NCBI RefSeq assembly: GCF_000317285.1
Contig: NZ_AJLN01000015.1
Coordinates: 62,001 to 126,000 of the forward strand
Origin: Chlorogloeopsis fritschii PCC 6912
GTDB lineage: Bacteria; Cyanobacteriota; Cyanobacteriia; Cyanobacteriales; Nostocaceae
Direction: 5' to 3'
Length of the DNA: 64,000 nucleotides
This document shows, piece after piece, positions 26,783 to 36,900 of this stretch. Position 1 is the first letter of the stretch. Each line of letters starts with the position of its first letter. The notes beneath the pieces were generated by a model that made no database searches, was not told the origin of the DNA, and worked only from the letters and a program-made list of their open reading frames with translations. Made by a program: the position numbers and the translations under genes.

Positions 26783-26944
26783 GAAACTTTTGGGACAGTT
26801 GAACAGCCGAAATATTCAACTCAACAAATGATTCAGTTCTCCATCGACAAATTCAACAAGGGGCTTCTTGAACTACTAGAGGTCAACCGCAAAACTTGGC
26901 AGCGTAGAGAAAAATATCTTGCCAATCAACCAGAAGTTATTTAA
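26783..26944 (+). other. In-frame continuation of the preceding small gene after TAA
   Basis: After TAA 26780-26782 the same frame reads on through FGTVEQPKYSTQQM and then IQFSIDKFNKGLLELLEVNR to TAA 26942-26944. An internal ATG (26828) would give a 38-residue peptide. It looks coding. A weak hairpin (GTCAG/CTGAC, 26972-26991) follows. Confidence 0.4.
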
Positions 26945-27146
26945 CTAAAAATTTTTAACAATCAAAAAACGGTCAGGAATAACATTCTGACTATTTATTT
27001 TTATACATCCAAGAGCGTTTGCTTAACCTTGCTAGAGAAACACTCTCTCAAAAATTCATCTAAAGAGAATAGTTGCAGAAATTTCTGCAACTACTGCTTT
27101 TTCTACTGCTCTATGTCCACTCTACTCCAATCCATGCTTGCAGAGG

Positions 27147-28403
27147 CTAAATCTTATCGCTCATTGTCAGAAACTCCTTGGGAATCTCACGGGGCGTGTA
27201 GTTAGGAACTTTCTTGGCAGAGCTATTAGCCTCTACTAAAGTATTGGCAGTACTAGTTGGTTTAACCGTAGGAGCATCAAACAAAGGTTGAGAGCGCTTG
27301 TAATTAGTCACCCTATCAAACTCCAACACCATATGCTCGTGCAGCGCAACGACATCCGCCATCCGATTGCCCATGCTGCCAGCTATATCTGGGATGGCGA
27401 TACCCCCATGCCAAGATACCCTAGTATCTTCCTTCTGGAAGTAAGCATCAATTTCGTAGCGTATATAATCAGCAGTACCTCCACAAAATACCACCTCGCA
27501 CACATCCTCTTCCATTTGCGATCGCAGCCACCTCACAATCGCCCTTTGGTATTCATCACGAGCAAGCAACAAAGCCTTGGACATTAACTGCCCATCAGCT
27601 TTTATCTCGTCGGCTTTACGCTTGCGCGAGAGTTTCTTTAACAGTTGGGGGTTACAATCAGCTCCCGCCTCAACCAACACTCCGACAATATTAGGATTAT
27701 CCTGGCTCAATCCTGATACCTTGGAAACAAAATTGTTCACCAGCCATGACATCCCCAAGTCGCAAGTTATCCCTCGACTGGGAACGCCACCCATAACAAG
27801 AAATACACTCGCATTGCGATAACCCAACATCACATACAACGAGTTAGGTGTATTCCCATCAAGCACTCTCCGGCGATGGAAAAATACCCCACTACCCTCA
27901 GAAGCTACTTCATAGCGGATCATCTTCACCCGCATCCTACCTGCTGGTGTCTCAAACCCCCTAAATACTTCCCGCAAGCGAGTTTCTAACTGCTCCTTAT
28001 CGCGCACTTCTCCTGGCGGTAGCAAAATATTTAGATACAGCGCAACATCATTATGCAGGTTCAGTTTCTCCTTCACAAGCCAAATCATCGCACATACTTT
28101 GGGTATAGCCAGTTCATACTTTAGTTCTCTTAGTTGAGATATACCTTTAAACCGACGGCGGGCAAGTTCTCCCAGCACATAATACTCTCCCCCCACACCT
28201 ACCCAAACGCGACTTTCGGGCAACCCTTCTGCATCTATACTCTCAACTGAAGCTTTGCTTACATCAGCCACTTCCGAATCCATCAGCAAAACTTGCGGCT
28301 TTCCTTCTGGATACTCCTGAGCGATCGCCTTAGTCTTGCTACCACCCATATCCAAAGTTAAAACTATCTTCTTAGGTTGAGATTTATCACTAGTTTTAGC
28401 CAT
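27147..28403 (-). CDS. ParM/StbA-like plasmid actin
   Basis: A 418-residue actin-fold ATPase. The phosphate-1 motif is LTLDMGGSKTKAI (about residues 15-27), a connect/phosphate-2-type segment reads GITCDLGMSW, and the adenosine motif reads VVFCGGTADYIRYEI. The last 60 residues are a polar tail. ParM-type actins push plasmid copies apart. It is separate from the ParA/ParB operon, so the plasmid carries two segregation ATPases. No adjacent ParR was identified; the acidic protein at 30135-30635 is one possibility by proximity only. Confidence 0.8.
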   Translation of the reverse strand: MAKTSDKSQPKKIVLTLDMGGSKTKAIAQEYPEGKPQVLLMDSEVADVSKASVESIDAEGLPESRVWVGVGGEYYVLGELARRRFKGISQLRELKYELAIPKVCAMIWLVKEKLNLHNDVALYLNILLPPGEVRDKEQLETRLREVFRGFETPAGRMRVKMIRYEVASEGSGVFFHRRRVLDGNTPNSLYVMLGYRNASVFLVMGGVPSRGITCDLGMSWLVNNFVSKVSGLSQDNPNIVGVLVEAGADCNPQLLKKLSRKRKADEIKADGQLMSKALLLARDEYQRAIVRWLRSQMEEDVCEVVFCGGTADYIRYEIDAYFQKEDTRVSWHGGIAIPDIAGSMGNRMADVVALHEHMVLEFDRVTNYKRSQPLFDAPTVKPTSTANTLVEANSSAKKVPNYTPREIPKEFLTMSDKI

Positions 28404-28580
28404 ATTTGTTATTTTTTATAAATGAGTGTGGTAACAACCAATTTAACCTACACGTACATCAGAGCAGGTTGGTTCACAAAAATTTCAATAACCACTAATT
28501 AAATTAAAAGTTTACATTAGGATAAATCACCACAATAGCAGCTGCTTCAATTACATGAAGCAAGCGAAGAATAAGTTATC
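28404..28580. promoter_or_regulatory. Divergent upstream region of the ParM-like and HTH genes
   Basis: AT-rich region of 177 bases shared by the ParM-like gene (minus) and the frameshifted gene (plus). No strong repeat seen; it should hold both promoters. Confidence 0.3.
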
Positions 28581-29047
28581 ATGCGGCACGAAATTAATAA
28601 TACTAATTGGAAAGAATTACTGGAAACTCGCCTAGGAATTTAGGATGGACACTGTATAAATTAGCCAAAGAATATATAAAAGTTCTTGGAGAAGAAAACA
28701 GTCCAGCCTCAAGATATCATTCTGCCATAGGCAAATTGTTTGAAATGCCTGAAAAATCTAAAATTAAAACAGTGGAAAATGTTATCAAAGCACTTGGTGG
28801 AAAAATAATTATTGTATGGGATAACACGAAAAGAGAGAGCGTTGCAGATGGGCTAATTAAATTAAGAGAATGTACAACTAATCAAATAATTCAAGAGCTA
28901 TCTAGACGCGTAATTGAAATTAGTCCTCCAGAATTAATTAAACTAAAATATCCAAACTGCCCTAGAAATAAGCTCAAAATTAGCTCACAAGATATAACGA
29001 GTTTATTAGACGACAAATCAGCAAGTAAAAAATACAAAGCTAATTAA
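28581..29047 (+). pseudogene. HTH/XRE-like regulatory protein with a one-base frameshift
   Basis: ATG 28581 opens a frame reading MRHEINNTNWKELLETRLGI, then TAG at 28641-28643. One base is missing near 28636: shifting there yields ...ETRLG-NLGWTLYKLAKEY and continues for about 135 codons to TAA 29045-29047. The joined protein resembles small XRE-related proteins in which W-x-LL-x-RL-x-x-LGW-x-x-YxLAK opens the HTH, followed by VENVIKALGGKIII. A TTG at 28607 could start the downstream frame, giving 146 residues. Probably a decayed or mis-sequenced antitoxin-like regulator. Confidence 0.5.
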
Positions 29048-29116
29048 TATAACAATAGCAACAAAGGTAAATTCAAACTTCATGTTTGATGGAAAAGGTA
29101 ATTTGTATTAATCAAG

Positions 29117-29143
29117 AAGTCCCTCTTTCTTAAAGGGATTTTT
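29117..29143 (+). terminator. Probable terminator
   Basis: TCCCT (29120-29124) pairs with AGGGA (29134-29138) with flanking T/A pairing, followed by TTTTT. Confidence 0.6.
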
Positions 29144-29216
29144 CTTTCACCCACACTACCTTTACAGCCGCATAACGCGAAGAAGGGGGTGAAAAATCCA
29201 CGGAATAATTCACACT

Positions 29217-29462
29217 ATGGCTGTCGTACTTACACTACCACAGGCCCAAATTCTTATCCATCAAGTAACAGGTGCAAAAACTGGTAGAGTCTATTTCCCT
29301 GCTATATTTGTGGCAGAAAACCAAGACTCTATAAAAACTTGGCTGAGTCAAGATGATATCTCTTTCGGCGAACGCGATATCAAATACTACTCTGATGGCT
29401 CGTTTCGCATCTATTTCAAATCATCTAATATTAAAAAACAAATTGGGAAGCTGTACAAATAA
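29217..29462 (+). CDS. Small hypothetical protein, 81 residues
   Basis: Compact mixed alpha/beta protein (MAVVLTLPQAQILIHQVTG, ending SSNIKKQIGKLYK). No family recognised, no signal peptide. It ends 15 bp before a clear terminator, which supports a real gene. Confidence 0.55.
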   Translation: MAVVLTLPQAQILIHQVTGAKTGRVYFPAIFVAENQDSIKTWLSQDDISFGERDIKYYSDGSFRIYFKSSNIKKQIGKLYK

Positions 29463-29476
29463 TTCTTGCTACCAAG

Positions 29477-29497
29477 CCCTCTAATTAGAGGGTTTTT
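29477..29497 (+). terminator. Rho-independent terminator
   Basis: CCCTCTAATTAGAGGG is a perfect 16-bp palindrome (29477-29492) followed by TTTTT. Confidence 0.85.
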
Positions 29498-29805
29498 ATT
29501 TTTATAACTCAATTCTCTCTACATCTATAACAGTCGAAGACAGCAGAACACGAACTTTCTTATTGATAGGAGAAATCCTCATGTTAAAACGTACAGCCAA
29601 ACACAATCCTCGTTAGCTTACCGCCCTCTGAATAAATAAAGCATGACGAATTTATCAACCAAATCCAACACGCGATCGCTAAACATTGTAATTTGTAGAA
29701 ACTAACCAGCAGCACTACTCAAACTAATAATCTCTTACTGTCTATGTTTATACAGTTGCTCTCGCATAACTCCTGTGATAACAACTTAATCGTAGGAGAA
29801 ATCCC
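29498..29805. other. Intergenic region with a well-initiated 11-codon frame
   Basis: GATAGGAG precedes ATG 29581, which opens only 11 codons (stop TAG 29614-29616). The same ribosome-binding cassette (TAGGAGAAATCC-ATG) precedes the gene at 29806, so this may be a remnant of a duplicated gene start or a leader peptide. Nothing else is seen. Confidence 0.35.
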
Positions 29806-30090
29806 ATGGCAATATTCTTTGATGGCGCAACTGATAACTTGGTCGCATCCGTTCTCAACTCAATCGAGTGGCGTATTCGTTACAACATACTTGAGGGTCG
29901 TTGTCCCGACAGTCCAGCTTTTCGACAAGTTATCCCTGGCGCAGTCTCTAACGGCATTCATCAACCAGAAGGTGCATTTGAAATTACTAGTAGTCCTATC
30001 TCTGGAAGTCAGAAAACTACCATCAGTTGGTATTCAGACGAGGGGACAATTCGCTTCCACATTATTGAGGTGACGCCGCCAAAAGAATAA
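29806..30090 (+). CDS. Small hypothetical protein, 94 residues
   Basis: ATG 29806 has TAGGAG 8 bases upstream. The protein has no Lys-rich or membrane segment and ends with beta-type pattern TTISWYSDEGTIRFHIIEV. Family unknown. A terminator follows within 15 bp, and a second gene converges from the other strand. Confidence 0.6.
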   Translation: MAIFFDGATDNLVASVLNSIEWRIRYNILEGRCPDSPAFRQVIPGAVSNGIHQPEGAFEITSSPISGSQKTTISWYSDEGTIRFHIIEVTPPKE

Positions 30091-30104
30091 TCTCTCCTCA
30101 TACG

Positions 30105-30132
30105 AACTCCACTCCCAAGTGGGGTTTAATTT
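30105..30132 (+). terminator. Probable terminator between convergent genes
   Basis: AACTCCACT (30105-30113) and AGTGGGGTT (30118-30126) pair with a four-base loop; T-rich sequence follows. Confidence 0.65.
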
Positions 30133-30134
30133 TT

Positions 30135-30635
30135 TCAATCAACGTAAAATCCAGCATCCGCTACTATCTCTGCTTTAGCTATCGGGTCATCCTCATCCAC
30201 ATCGAAAAAGTTATCTTCACCTAACTCATCTTCTTGGGTAGGTGCAATAACAGAAGAAGAAGCATTAATACTATCATTTGGTTGCTGTTGTGTCTGTGTG
30301 GAAGTAGGAGGTACAACCCCAGCAAAAGATTGACCGACTATTGGGGTAACTAGTACCAACTGCGATATCTCCTCTAAGCCACAAGTGCGCTTAATCAATA
30401 ATATCTGACTCTCCAATACCCCAATTGCCCAGATAGCAACTTTTCTTAACTCTTCACCTCTCACCCCAACTGAATGCATCGCCAGGGGCAACCAAAATGC
30501 CTTGAGGGTATGTACCACCGTCTCCACTAACCCCATCTCAATTGGGCTAGATGCCAAGTACTCAAACATCTTACCCGTAAGTGTGTTTACACTCCTTTTA
30601 ATCTGCGGGATCACCGCAAATTCTTTCTCACCCAT
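30135..30635 (-). CDS. Hypothetical protein with acidic C-terminal tail
   Basis: 166 residues: a helical first 100 residues (VNTLTGKMFEYLASSP and ELRKVAIWAIGVLESQILLI) and a low-complexity tail rich in Ser/Thr/Gln then Asp/Glu (about residues 108-160). No family recognised. It is transcribed away from the oriT-like region and the mobilization genes. Confidence 0.55.
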   Translation of the reverse strand: MGEKEFAVIPQIKRSVNTLTGKMFEYLASSPIEMGLVETVVHTLKAFWLPLAMHSVGVRGEELRKVAIWAIGVLESQILLIKRTCGLEEISQLVLVTPIVGQSFAGVVPPTSTQTQQQPNDSINASSSVIAPTQEDELGEDNFFDVDEDDPIAKAEIVADAGFYVD

Positions 30636-30956
30636 CCAAATTATCCAAACTCCAAACCATTAATTAAAAGATTGAGTTACAAAGTACGATGTCCTTACCG
30701 ATAAAGGAAAAATTATCAGTAATAAAAAGTATTCATCTATACCTTAAACCTATACTGAGAAAATGTCATCTCCAACTATCCCACACTAGCCCCAAGCTAG
30801 CCTCCTACATAGTGCAAATATCCCTAGTACAAGAGTACTGTCGATGGGTATAGTATGGTTGCGCCTACTCCCACCATACTCTCGCATAACCACAGTATCC
30901 TCCATTCCCCAGAATGACATTCCCATACAGTACTGTTCTTCCACTAAGACCACTAA

Positions 30957-30985
30957 GACAAGGTATGTCTGATAGGGTTACTCAA
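30957..30985 (+). repeat. 29-bp motif, copy 1
   Basis: GACAAGGTATG, then variable YCYR, ATAGGGT and a TCAA end. It matches copy 2 (31611-31639) at 24 of 29 positions; all five differences are transitions. It is immediately preceded by the tandem CCACTAAGA pair. Confidence 0.65.
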
Positions 30986-31610
30986 AAAATAGCTTTCTAA
31001 TTCAACTGATAATATTCTTTCCAACAACCAATTTATCGACAACTATAAAAGAGCGATCGCATTATCCGCACAACACAAATACAACATAGTGTCAGATTTA
31101 ATCCCAGAGTTTGTAATACAATTGTCATATAAAGGCTATTTTTATCAATTCTGCTATCTGAATTATTATTCTCTCAGTAAAGTATATTAGCAGTAGGGTA
31201 AACAAAATTATTACTTTGATGTAAGCAATTTTGCATAATGGATAGTGGCGATCGCACTCTACTGAATTTGAGATATAAACCTTATATTTTCTACATTCCA
31301 GCCAGCAGTGTTACTATTATCGGTTAATCAAGTGTTGTATTGCTTATAACATTCAGGTTGAGAAATTTTCCTTATCCAACTCTAAACTAACAAAGTCAGA
31401 CTATATATCGCTACTTATGCATTAAGTATAATAACGTAGATTTTCTAGAGCGATCATATCTAACATTTGCTGCCGACACTTTATTGCAGCATTATCACAG
31501 TCGTCATATACAATCATATCGGTTATACCAAAAGTAACAGAATTATTCTCAGTAATCGAGACAGACCTCCAGATAATTTTGATTTTGTCGCTTAAATTTT
31601 GAATTGATAG

Positions 31611-31639
31611 GACAAGGTATGCCCAATAGGGTCATTCAA
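31611..31639 (+). repeat. 29-bp motif, copy 2
   Basis: Second copy, same orientation, ending 27 bases before the mobC-like ATG. Could be a relaxosome binding/nick region or a regulator site. Confidence 0.65.
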
Positions 31640-31666
31640 GAATAGAATTTTAAATTAATTTACTAA

Positions 31667-32002
31667 ATGGAAATTACAAACAATCTTACAAAGAGAACCA
31701 AATCTATCAAGGTGTACCTGTTTGAGAATGAGAAAGCTACCATTGAAGAGAAAGCTGCTGCTACGGGAGTAACCGCCTCTGAGTACTTGCGCTCCTGTGG
31801 GTTGAAACGGGTACTGGCAACTAAACCATCTGCTGATGTAGTAACTATTCGTAGCGCCGCAGGTATGGCTAAAAGCGAACTGATGATGCTATTACATCTG
31901 GTAAAAGAAACAGGTCATCCCCAACTAGCCCAACCAGTCGAGAAGGCGATCGCCCAAGTGGATAAAACTATCGCGGTTGCATTCAACATGCCACTAGACT
32001 AG
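31667..32002 (+). CDS. MobC-like relaxosome protein
   Basis: 111 residues with a ribbon-helix-helix-like start (KSIKVYLFENEKATIEEKAA) and the ASEYLRSCGL segment found in MobC/relaxosome accessory proteins. These bind near oriT and help the relaxase. It is the first gene of the mobilization module, two genes upstream of the relaxase, which supports the call. Confidence 0.75.
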   Translation: MEITNNLTKRTKSIKVYLFENEKATIEEKAAATGVTASEYLRSCGLKRVLATKPSADVVTIRSAAGMAKSELMMLLHLVKETGHPQLAQPVEKAIAQVDKTIAVAFNMPLD

Positions 32003-32107
32003 CTCAAAATCAGAAGACAGCCTTATTCTGGAAGGTAACTCAAGCGTTATACTTCTAGGAACCTTAGAATCGAATAGATAATCAGGCACAGTAATCACAG
32101 AATATCA

Positions 32108-32374
32108 ATGGATAAACACTTAGACACAAAGGAAGTTTTTGTTAAGGCTCACGTTCGCATTATCAAGCAACGAGTTTATCGCTTCGTCTGTAAACAGTGT
32201 AACCAAGTAGTGGAACGGGTATGCTATCCCTCGCATCCCCTTTATTGCTCTAGGTGCAAACCGTCGAAGCCTCCAAAGCAGAAACCTGAACCCGTGTTGA
32301 TTAAATCTAAGAAGAAACTAAAAACAAAACAGACGGTCTCTGTTAATAATGACCGAGGAGTTGCAGCACGTTAG
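32108..32374 (+). CDS. Small zinc-ribbon protein in the mobilization module
   Basis: 88 residues, with FVCKQCNQVVERVCY then LYCSRCK, giving two CxxC knuckles that should bind zinc, and a Lys-rich tail. Likely a nucleic-acid binder. It sits between mobC and the relaxase gene, so a role in DNA transfer is inferred from position only. Confidence 0.55.
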   Translation: MDKHLDTKEVFVKAHVRIIKQRVYRFVCKQCNQVVERVCYPSHPLYCSRCKPSKPPKQKPEPVLIKSKKKLKTKQTVSVNNDRGVAAR

Positions 32375-32442
32375 TATACAGATGCGATGAGGAAAACTAT
32401 ACATACAGCATTAGCCAACCGACATCAAGCGTAATTAATAAA

Positions 32443-33690
32443 GTGATACCCGTCATCTACAAAAAAGCCGGCTTCCTCGATACTTTAGAATACGTGTTGG
32501 GAAAAGAGAGTACTGTAATTATAGATACTAACATGACGGGAAAAACTCCAGCAGAATTTAACAGACAGTTTCTCACAACCAAATACATTCATAAGGCTGT
32601 CAAGCGGCGATGTGCTCACTTAATTATTGCGATCGCACACCGTGAAGGTTATCACGAGCATTTATCCGATAGTCAGTATAACTATGTGGCAAGAGAATAT
32701 CTAACAGACATGGGATACTTGCCAAAGGAACAAACAAACCTTCCGCCTTCCCAGTACGTCGTTGTTCGCCATCACGACCGCGATCACGAACACTTACATA
32801 TAATAGCTTCCCGTATTAGGTTAGATGGCAGTTTGGTTGATGATTCCTACGACTATTTCAACTGTCAGGTATCAACCAGACGCATCGCAGCAGAACTGGG
32901 ATTGGAGGTTACACCTACAACTTCAGAGGCGATCACCTCTAGATTGAAACAAGAGTATGGAATTATTGCACCTATAAGTCCCAATCGCAGTAAAAGTATC
33001 AGACAAATCAATAGCAAGCACAAAAACCCCACAAGTAAGGAGATTATTCGCTCGAAGATAGAAGAAGCCATTAAAGATAGCCCTACCGTCTCTACCTTTA
33101 TTCAACGCCTAGAGGAGAACAATATTAGGGTATTACCGAAGATGCGGGGTTTGGAATTACTCGGCTTTACCTACATCCACAATAATATTAAAATTGCTGG
33201 TTATCAGGTATACAAACCCTACAGTTGGAACAAACTCCAGTCCGAGTACGGATTAACATATGATTACAAAAGGGATATAGCCGTACTCGAACAAGCTAAG
33301 ACAAAGGCAATTAACTGCAGAGATAATATCACTTTACCAGAAGTAACAAGCGACTTAGAGAACCAGCTATCAGCAGAGAATAAATTTTGGGCAGAGAGTA
33401 TATTACCAACCATCGGTAAAATTTGGGATCTGGCAAACCAAACAGGAAAAATCAAGTTAATGGATGGAGGAATTAAACTCTTAAAAGGAAAAAATTACAA
33501 AATTACTATCAAGGGTGAAGAATTAACTATCTCATCACTTCAAGATGATAGAGAAATAGCATCATACAACCTAGAAAAAAATACAGTATTAGCTGCCAAT
33601 CCTATAGATGAAGATAAACAATACTGGGGAAAACTAACTCATAAACAATCAACATTTACTCAAAATAAAGATATAGAATTTTTGTCTTAA
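32443..33690 (+). CDS. MOBP-type relaxase
   Basis: 415 residues starting at GTG 32443. Motif III of relaxases is clear: HHDRDHEHLHI (H110-I120), the metal-binding HxDxxHxHxH signature of the MOBP/VirD2-like group (PF03432). The nucleophilic tyrosine should lie in the first 40 residues, where Y6 and Y17 are candidates. The C-terminal half is basic and helical. It would nick oriT and pilot the strand to a recipient. No type IV secretion genes are in the window, so transfer may need helpers. The giant gene follows in the same direction 269 bp later. Confidence 0.88.
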   Translation: MIPVIYKKAGFLDTLEYVLGKESTVIIDTNMTGKTPAEFNRQFLTTKYIHKAVKRRCAHLIIAIAHREGYHEHLSDSQYNYVAREYLTDMGYLPKEQTNLPPSQYVVVRHHDRDHEHLHIIASRIRLDGSLVDDSYDYFNCQVSTRRIAAELGLEVTPTTSEAITSRLKQEYGIIAPISPNRSKSIRQINSKHKNPTSKEIIRSKIEEAIKDSPTVSTFIQRLEENNIRVLPKMRGLELLGFTYIHNNIKIAGYQVYKPYSWNKLQSEYGLTYDYKRDIAVLEQAKTKAINCRDNITLPEVTSDLENQLSAENKFWAESILPTIGKIWDLANQTGKIKLMDGGIKLLKGKNYKITIKGEELTISSLQDDREIASYNLEKNTVLAANPIDEDKQYWGKLTHKQSTFTQNKDIEFLS

Positions 33691-33959
33691 TTATCCCTTA
33701 CCACAGCATCATGCTTTATATTTAGACCAAGCTAATCCAATTTTACTCCGCTATAAACCTGAAATTAACCACTCAGATATTTCACTAAAGTTCAATATAA
33801 AAGCTAAGTCTATAAGTGGTAGATTATCTAAATATTAAATTGGAAACATAATTATTTAATTAATAAAAATTTAATAATGATACCATGTTAAATAAAGTAA
33901 TTGTAATAATTATCCAATTCTAGTTGGATGTAACCTCAGTTTATAAAAAATAAAATCGA

Positions 33960-36900
33960 GTGGGAAAGCTTTCATACTTAGGCATGGTTATCGAGGCAAA
34001 ACATTTCGACACTCGTCTAAATCAGTGGATTCATACCGATAACAATCCAAGCAATCCAGACTCCCTGTTGAAAGAGGAGTTGACAAATAGCCTACTAGAA
34101 TACTTTTTCCCAAATGTGGAGTTCTCGTTTGGACATATGGACGAGAAAGCTACCGCAGACCAATTAAAAAATCACCCAGAAGGACACAAACTATTACTAT
34201 CATCAAAAAGCCGACTATTATACGCCCCAGAGGAATGTCTTGAAACTATAAGCAAGTTATGTCCTGATAGCAAAGACAGGGGTGCTTATGGATCAATATT
34301 CCTCGGTTCGTGTAAAAATGCGATCGCCACAGAATTAAATGTCCTCGTCGTGGATGATACTACCGGGGAAAATGGTGGCATTATCGACAATAACCAAGCC
34401 TACCACCTCACTGGGGACTGCTACGGACAAATCTCCACAGAGTTATACCACCAGCTAACCGGACACCAAGAAGGCAACCAGTACCGGGTTATCCAGCACC
34501 GCTTTGGTTGGACGGATAAAGATGGTGAAGATGGCAAATTTAGGTTTGGAAAGGGTACTGTACGCCCGGCTAACCTCGACCAGATCCTCAATTATCAAGA
34601 TCCTAATAACCAAGCTAAAGTTGACCTGATTCTTCCCTTATCAGCTTTCAAGGGAACCGATAAAGATAACCCCAACGGGCCAAGCAAACCTCAAATAAAA
34701 CCTGGGCTGTATCGCCAAAAAATCTGGCTGGGGGAAAAATCTCAGTCTGAGTTAGGTAAGACTGCTATCTCTCAAATGATTGCATCCTTTCCCAATGGGT
34801 TAAAGGATTTTGCTGAAACGGTAGAACTCGAAGCAGCAAAACTCAAAGAAGCGTTGGCTGACCCGCGCAAGATAGCCCAACTCTATTGCGAGAAATACGA
34901 AAAACGTAAAGCCTTCCTGGAACAACAAGCCGCCCAATTGGAGGAAGAAGCAACCATCAACCCAGAAGTAACCGAAGAATTTGAAAAGCTGCAAGAACGG
35001 TTAGCAACTGACACAAGCATTTACAAGCTCATCAAAAAAGACCTCGAAGGGTCGGGACAACTATTAGAAACTGAGAAAATCCAAAGAGAACTAGCTCGAT
35101 TTGTCCAAGGCGAGTGGCAAGATATCTCCGTTGGAAAAACCCTCACTTTTGAGCGGGCGATGGTCATCCCGTCAAAAGACCTAAGAGATGGTGAAGTCTG
35201 CATTCCTCATTACCAAGATGGTGAGGAGGTACTCAATTTCCGCTCACCCTTCCTAAACTCTAATGGCCTGTGCGTCTCAACCAACAAAATAGTAGAAGAT
35301 ATCTTTGGCCCCGATGGCAAACCTCTTGCAGGTGTTATCGCCGTCTCGGATGAAACAAGCGATCGCATTTACAACCGCCTCAACAAACAACTTTTATCTA
35401 TCCTCCCAAAAGCTCAAGGTAAAAATGTACAGTTGGAAGGTATTGAAAATTACTTAGATAAAAATATTGGTAAGCTCGAAACCAAAGACAAAATAGAGTT
35501 TATTAACAGGTTTAATGAGTATATTAAAGAACTTCAATCAGCTGGTTATGAGTTACAAATTCTTCCTCAAGAGTCCGAACAAGAGAGGCAGGCACGCGAC
35601 TATGATGGTGATTATATAGGATTTGAGCAAGCAACCAAGTACCCCAACCTTACAGCAGAGGCTCTTGAGCGTAACCTACCCGAAAACGCTTACGAGCCAA
35701 CTGTCAAACTCAAGAAACAGTCATTTTATCAGGAAGATGGTAGCCAGCCGGAGTTTGAAGAAATCGCCATCCACATGAGTGATGGCATTAGCGTCGGTAT
35801 TATCAACAATCATCTTACGTCAATTGAAGCGTTAGAGTCAGAAATTACAATTCTAAAAAACTTTGGTAGCGAGAAAGACCAAATAGAGTACGTACAGCAA
35901 GTAGCTAAACACTACGAAGAATTATTCAAGACAGAAGCCTGGGCAAAATCCAAGGGTATCAAAGGTAAGGAAGTTCCTGATAAGTATCGCGGTTATATGG
36001 AAGAGTTTATCCAAACTGTTCGGCAAGAACCCCTAACCCAGGCAACTGCACTCTTTGCAATGGGCATCAACACCCGAATGTATCGGGAAATGATTGCAGC
36101 AGCAGCGTTTCAAAACCAAATTGCGGTTGACCTCTTCAAAAGTGCTAAAAATCCGGAAATAGAGATTATCCGCAACAACAGTCGGATTCTCCACCGGGAA
36201 GTCAACTATATTAGAGATAAGAAAAAAGATTTTTACCTCGACAGTACTATTAAACCAACAGGTAACTCGCCAGTTGAAATCCTTATCAGTAAGGTTAACC
36301 AGTACTTTGAGAAAGCACAACTAGAATCACGTGAACTAGCTCAATTTTCAAACCTATTCAAAGGAGTAGAATTTACATACGAACAACGCCTGCAAGCTAA
36401 CCTTGCCAAAAGAGAATTTGATAGGGAGTTCAACAACGCTACACGTTACAGCCAGCGCAAAAAGGTAGAAAAAGGGCCATCAGCAAGTATCGATATAGGG
36501 CATGGTAAGAAACTTGATGTTACAAACCTCCTCAGATACGATCATCCTTTAATCTGGAACGCACAAAAAATTATCTTAAAAGTATCAGAAATACCAGCCG
36601 AAAAATGCTCTAAAGATAAGCCCCACAGATATCGAGTCTACGCTCAAATTAACGATGAAACTGAAAATAGTAAACCCAAGTTTAGAACGTTAGGAACTGT
36701 ATTCAAAGAGCAAGAAGCCAAACTTCAAGAGTTGGGAATTATACCCAACCAAGAAATTACATCAACCAAGATATCCTTCCAACCTGAACTGAGTGAAGGA
36801 CAAATTAAGTTGATGTACCAAAAAGCTTACCGAATAGCCGAAGATTTCTATAATTCGATTCCTGATGACCAAAAGCTAACAATGGCTGCTGCTACCTGGG

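Larger units (their letters stand above)
30636..31666. other. 1-kb noncoding region, candidate oriT
   Basis: No gene in 1031 bases directly upstream of the mobC-like gene. It contains an 8-bp inverted repeat AGTATGGT/ACCATACT (30852-30859, 30873-30880), two tandem CCACTAAGA copies (30941-30958), and two copies of a 29-bp motif (30957-30985 and 31611-31639). Relaxase genes usually lie beside their oriT, so a transfer origin here is plausible. Confidence 0.45.

Noticed and set aside
29744-30073. 109-codon frame overlapping the 94-residue gene at 29806
   Set aside because: Different frame, no ribosome-binding site; the 29806 frame has TAGGAG and a following terminator.
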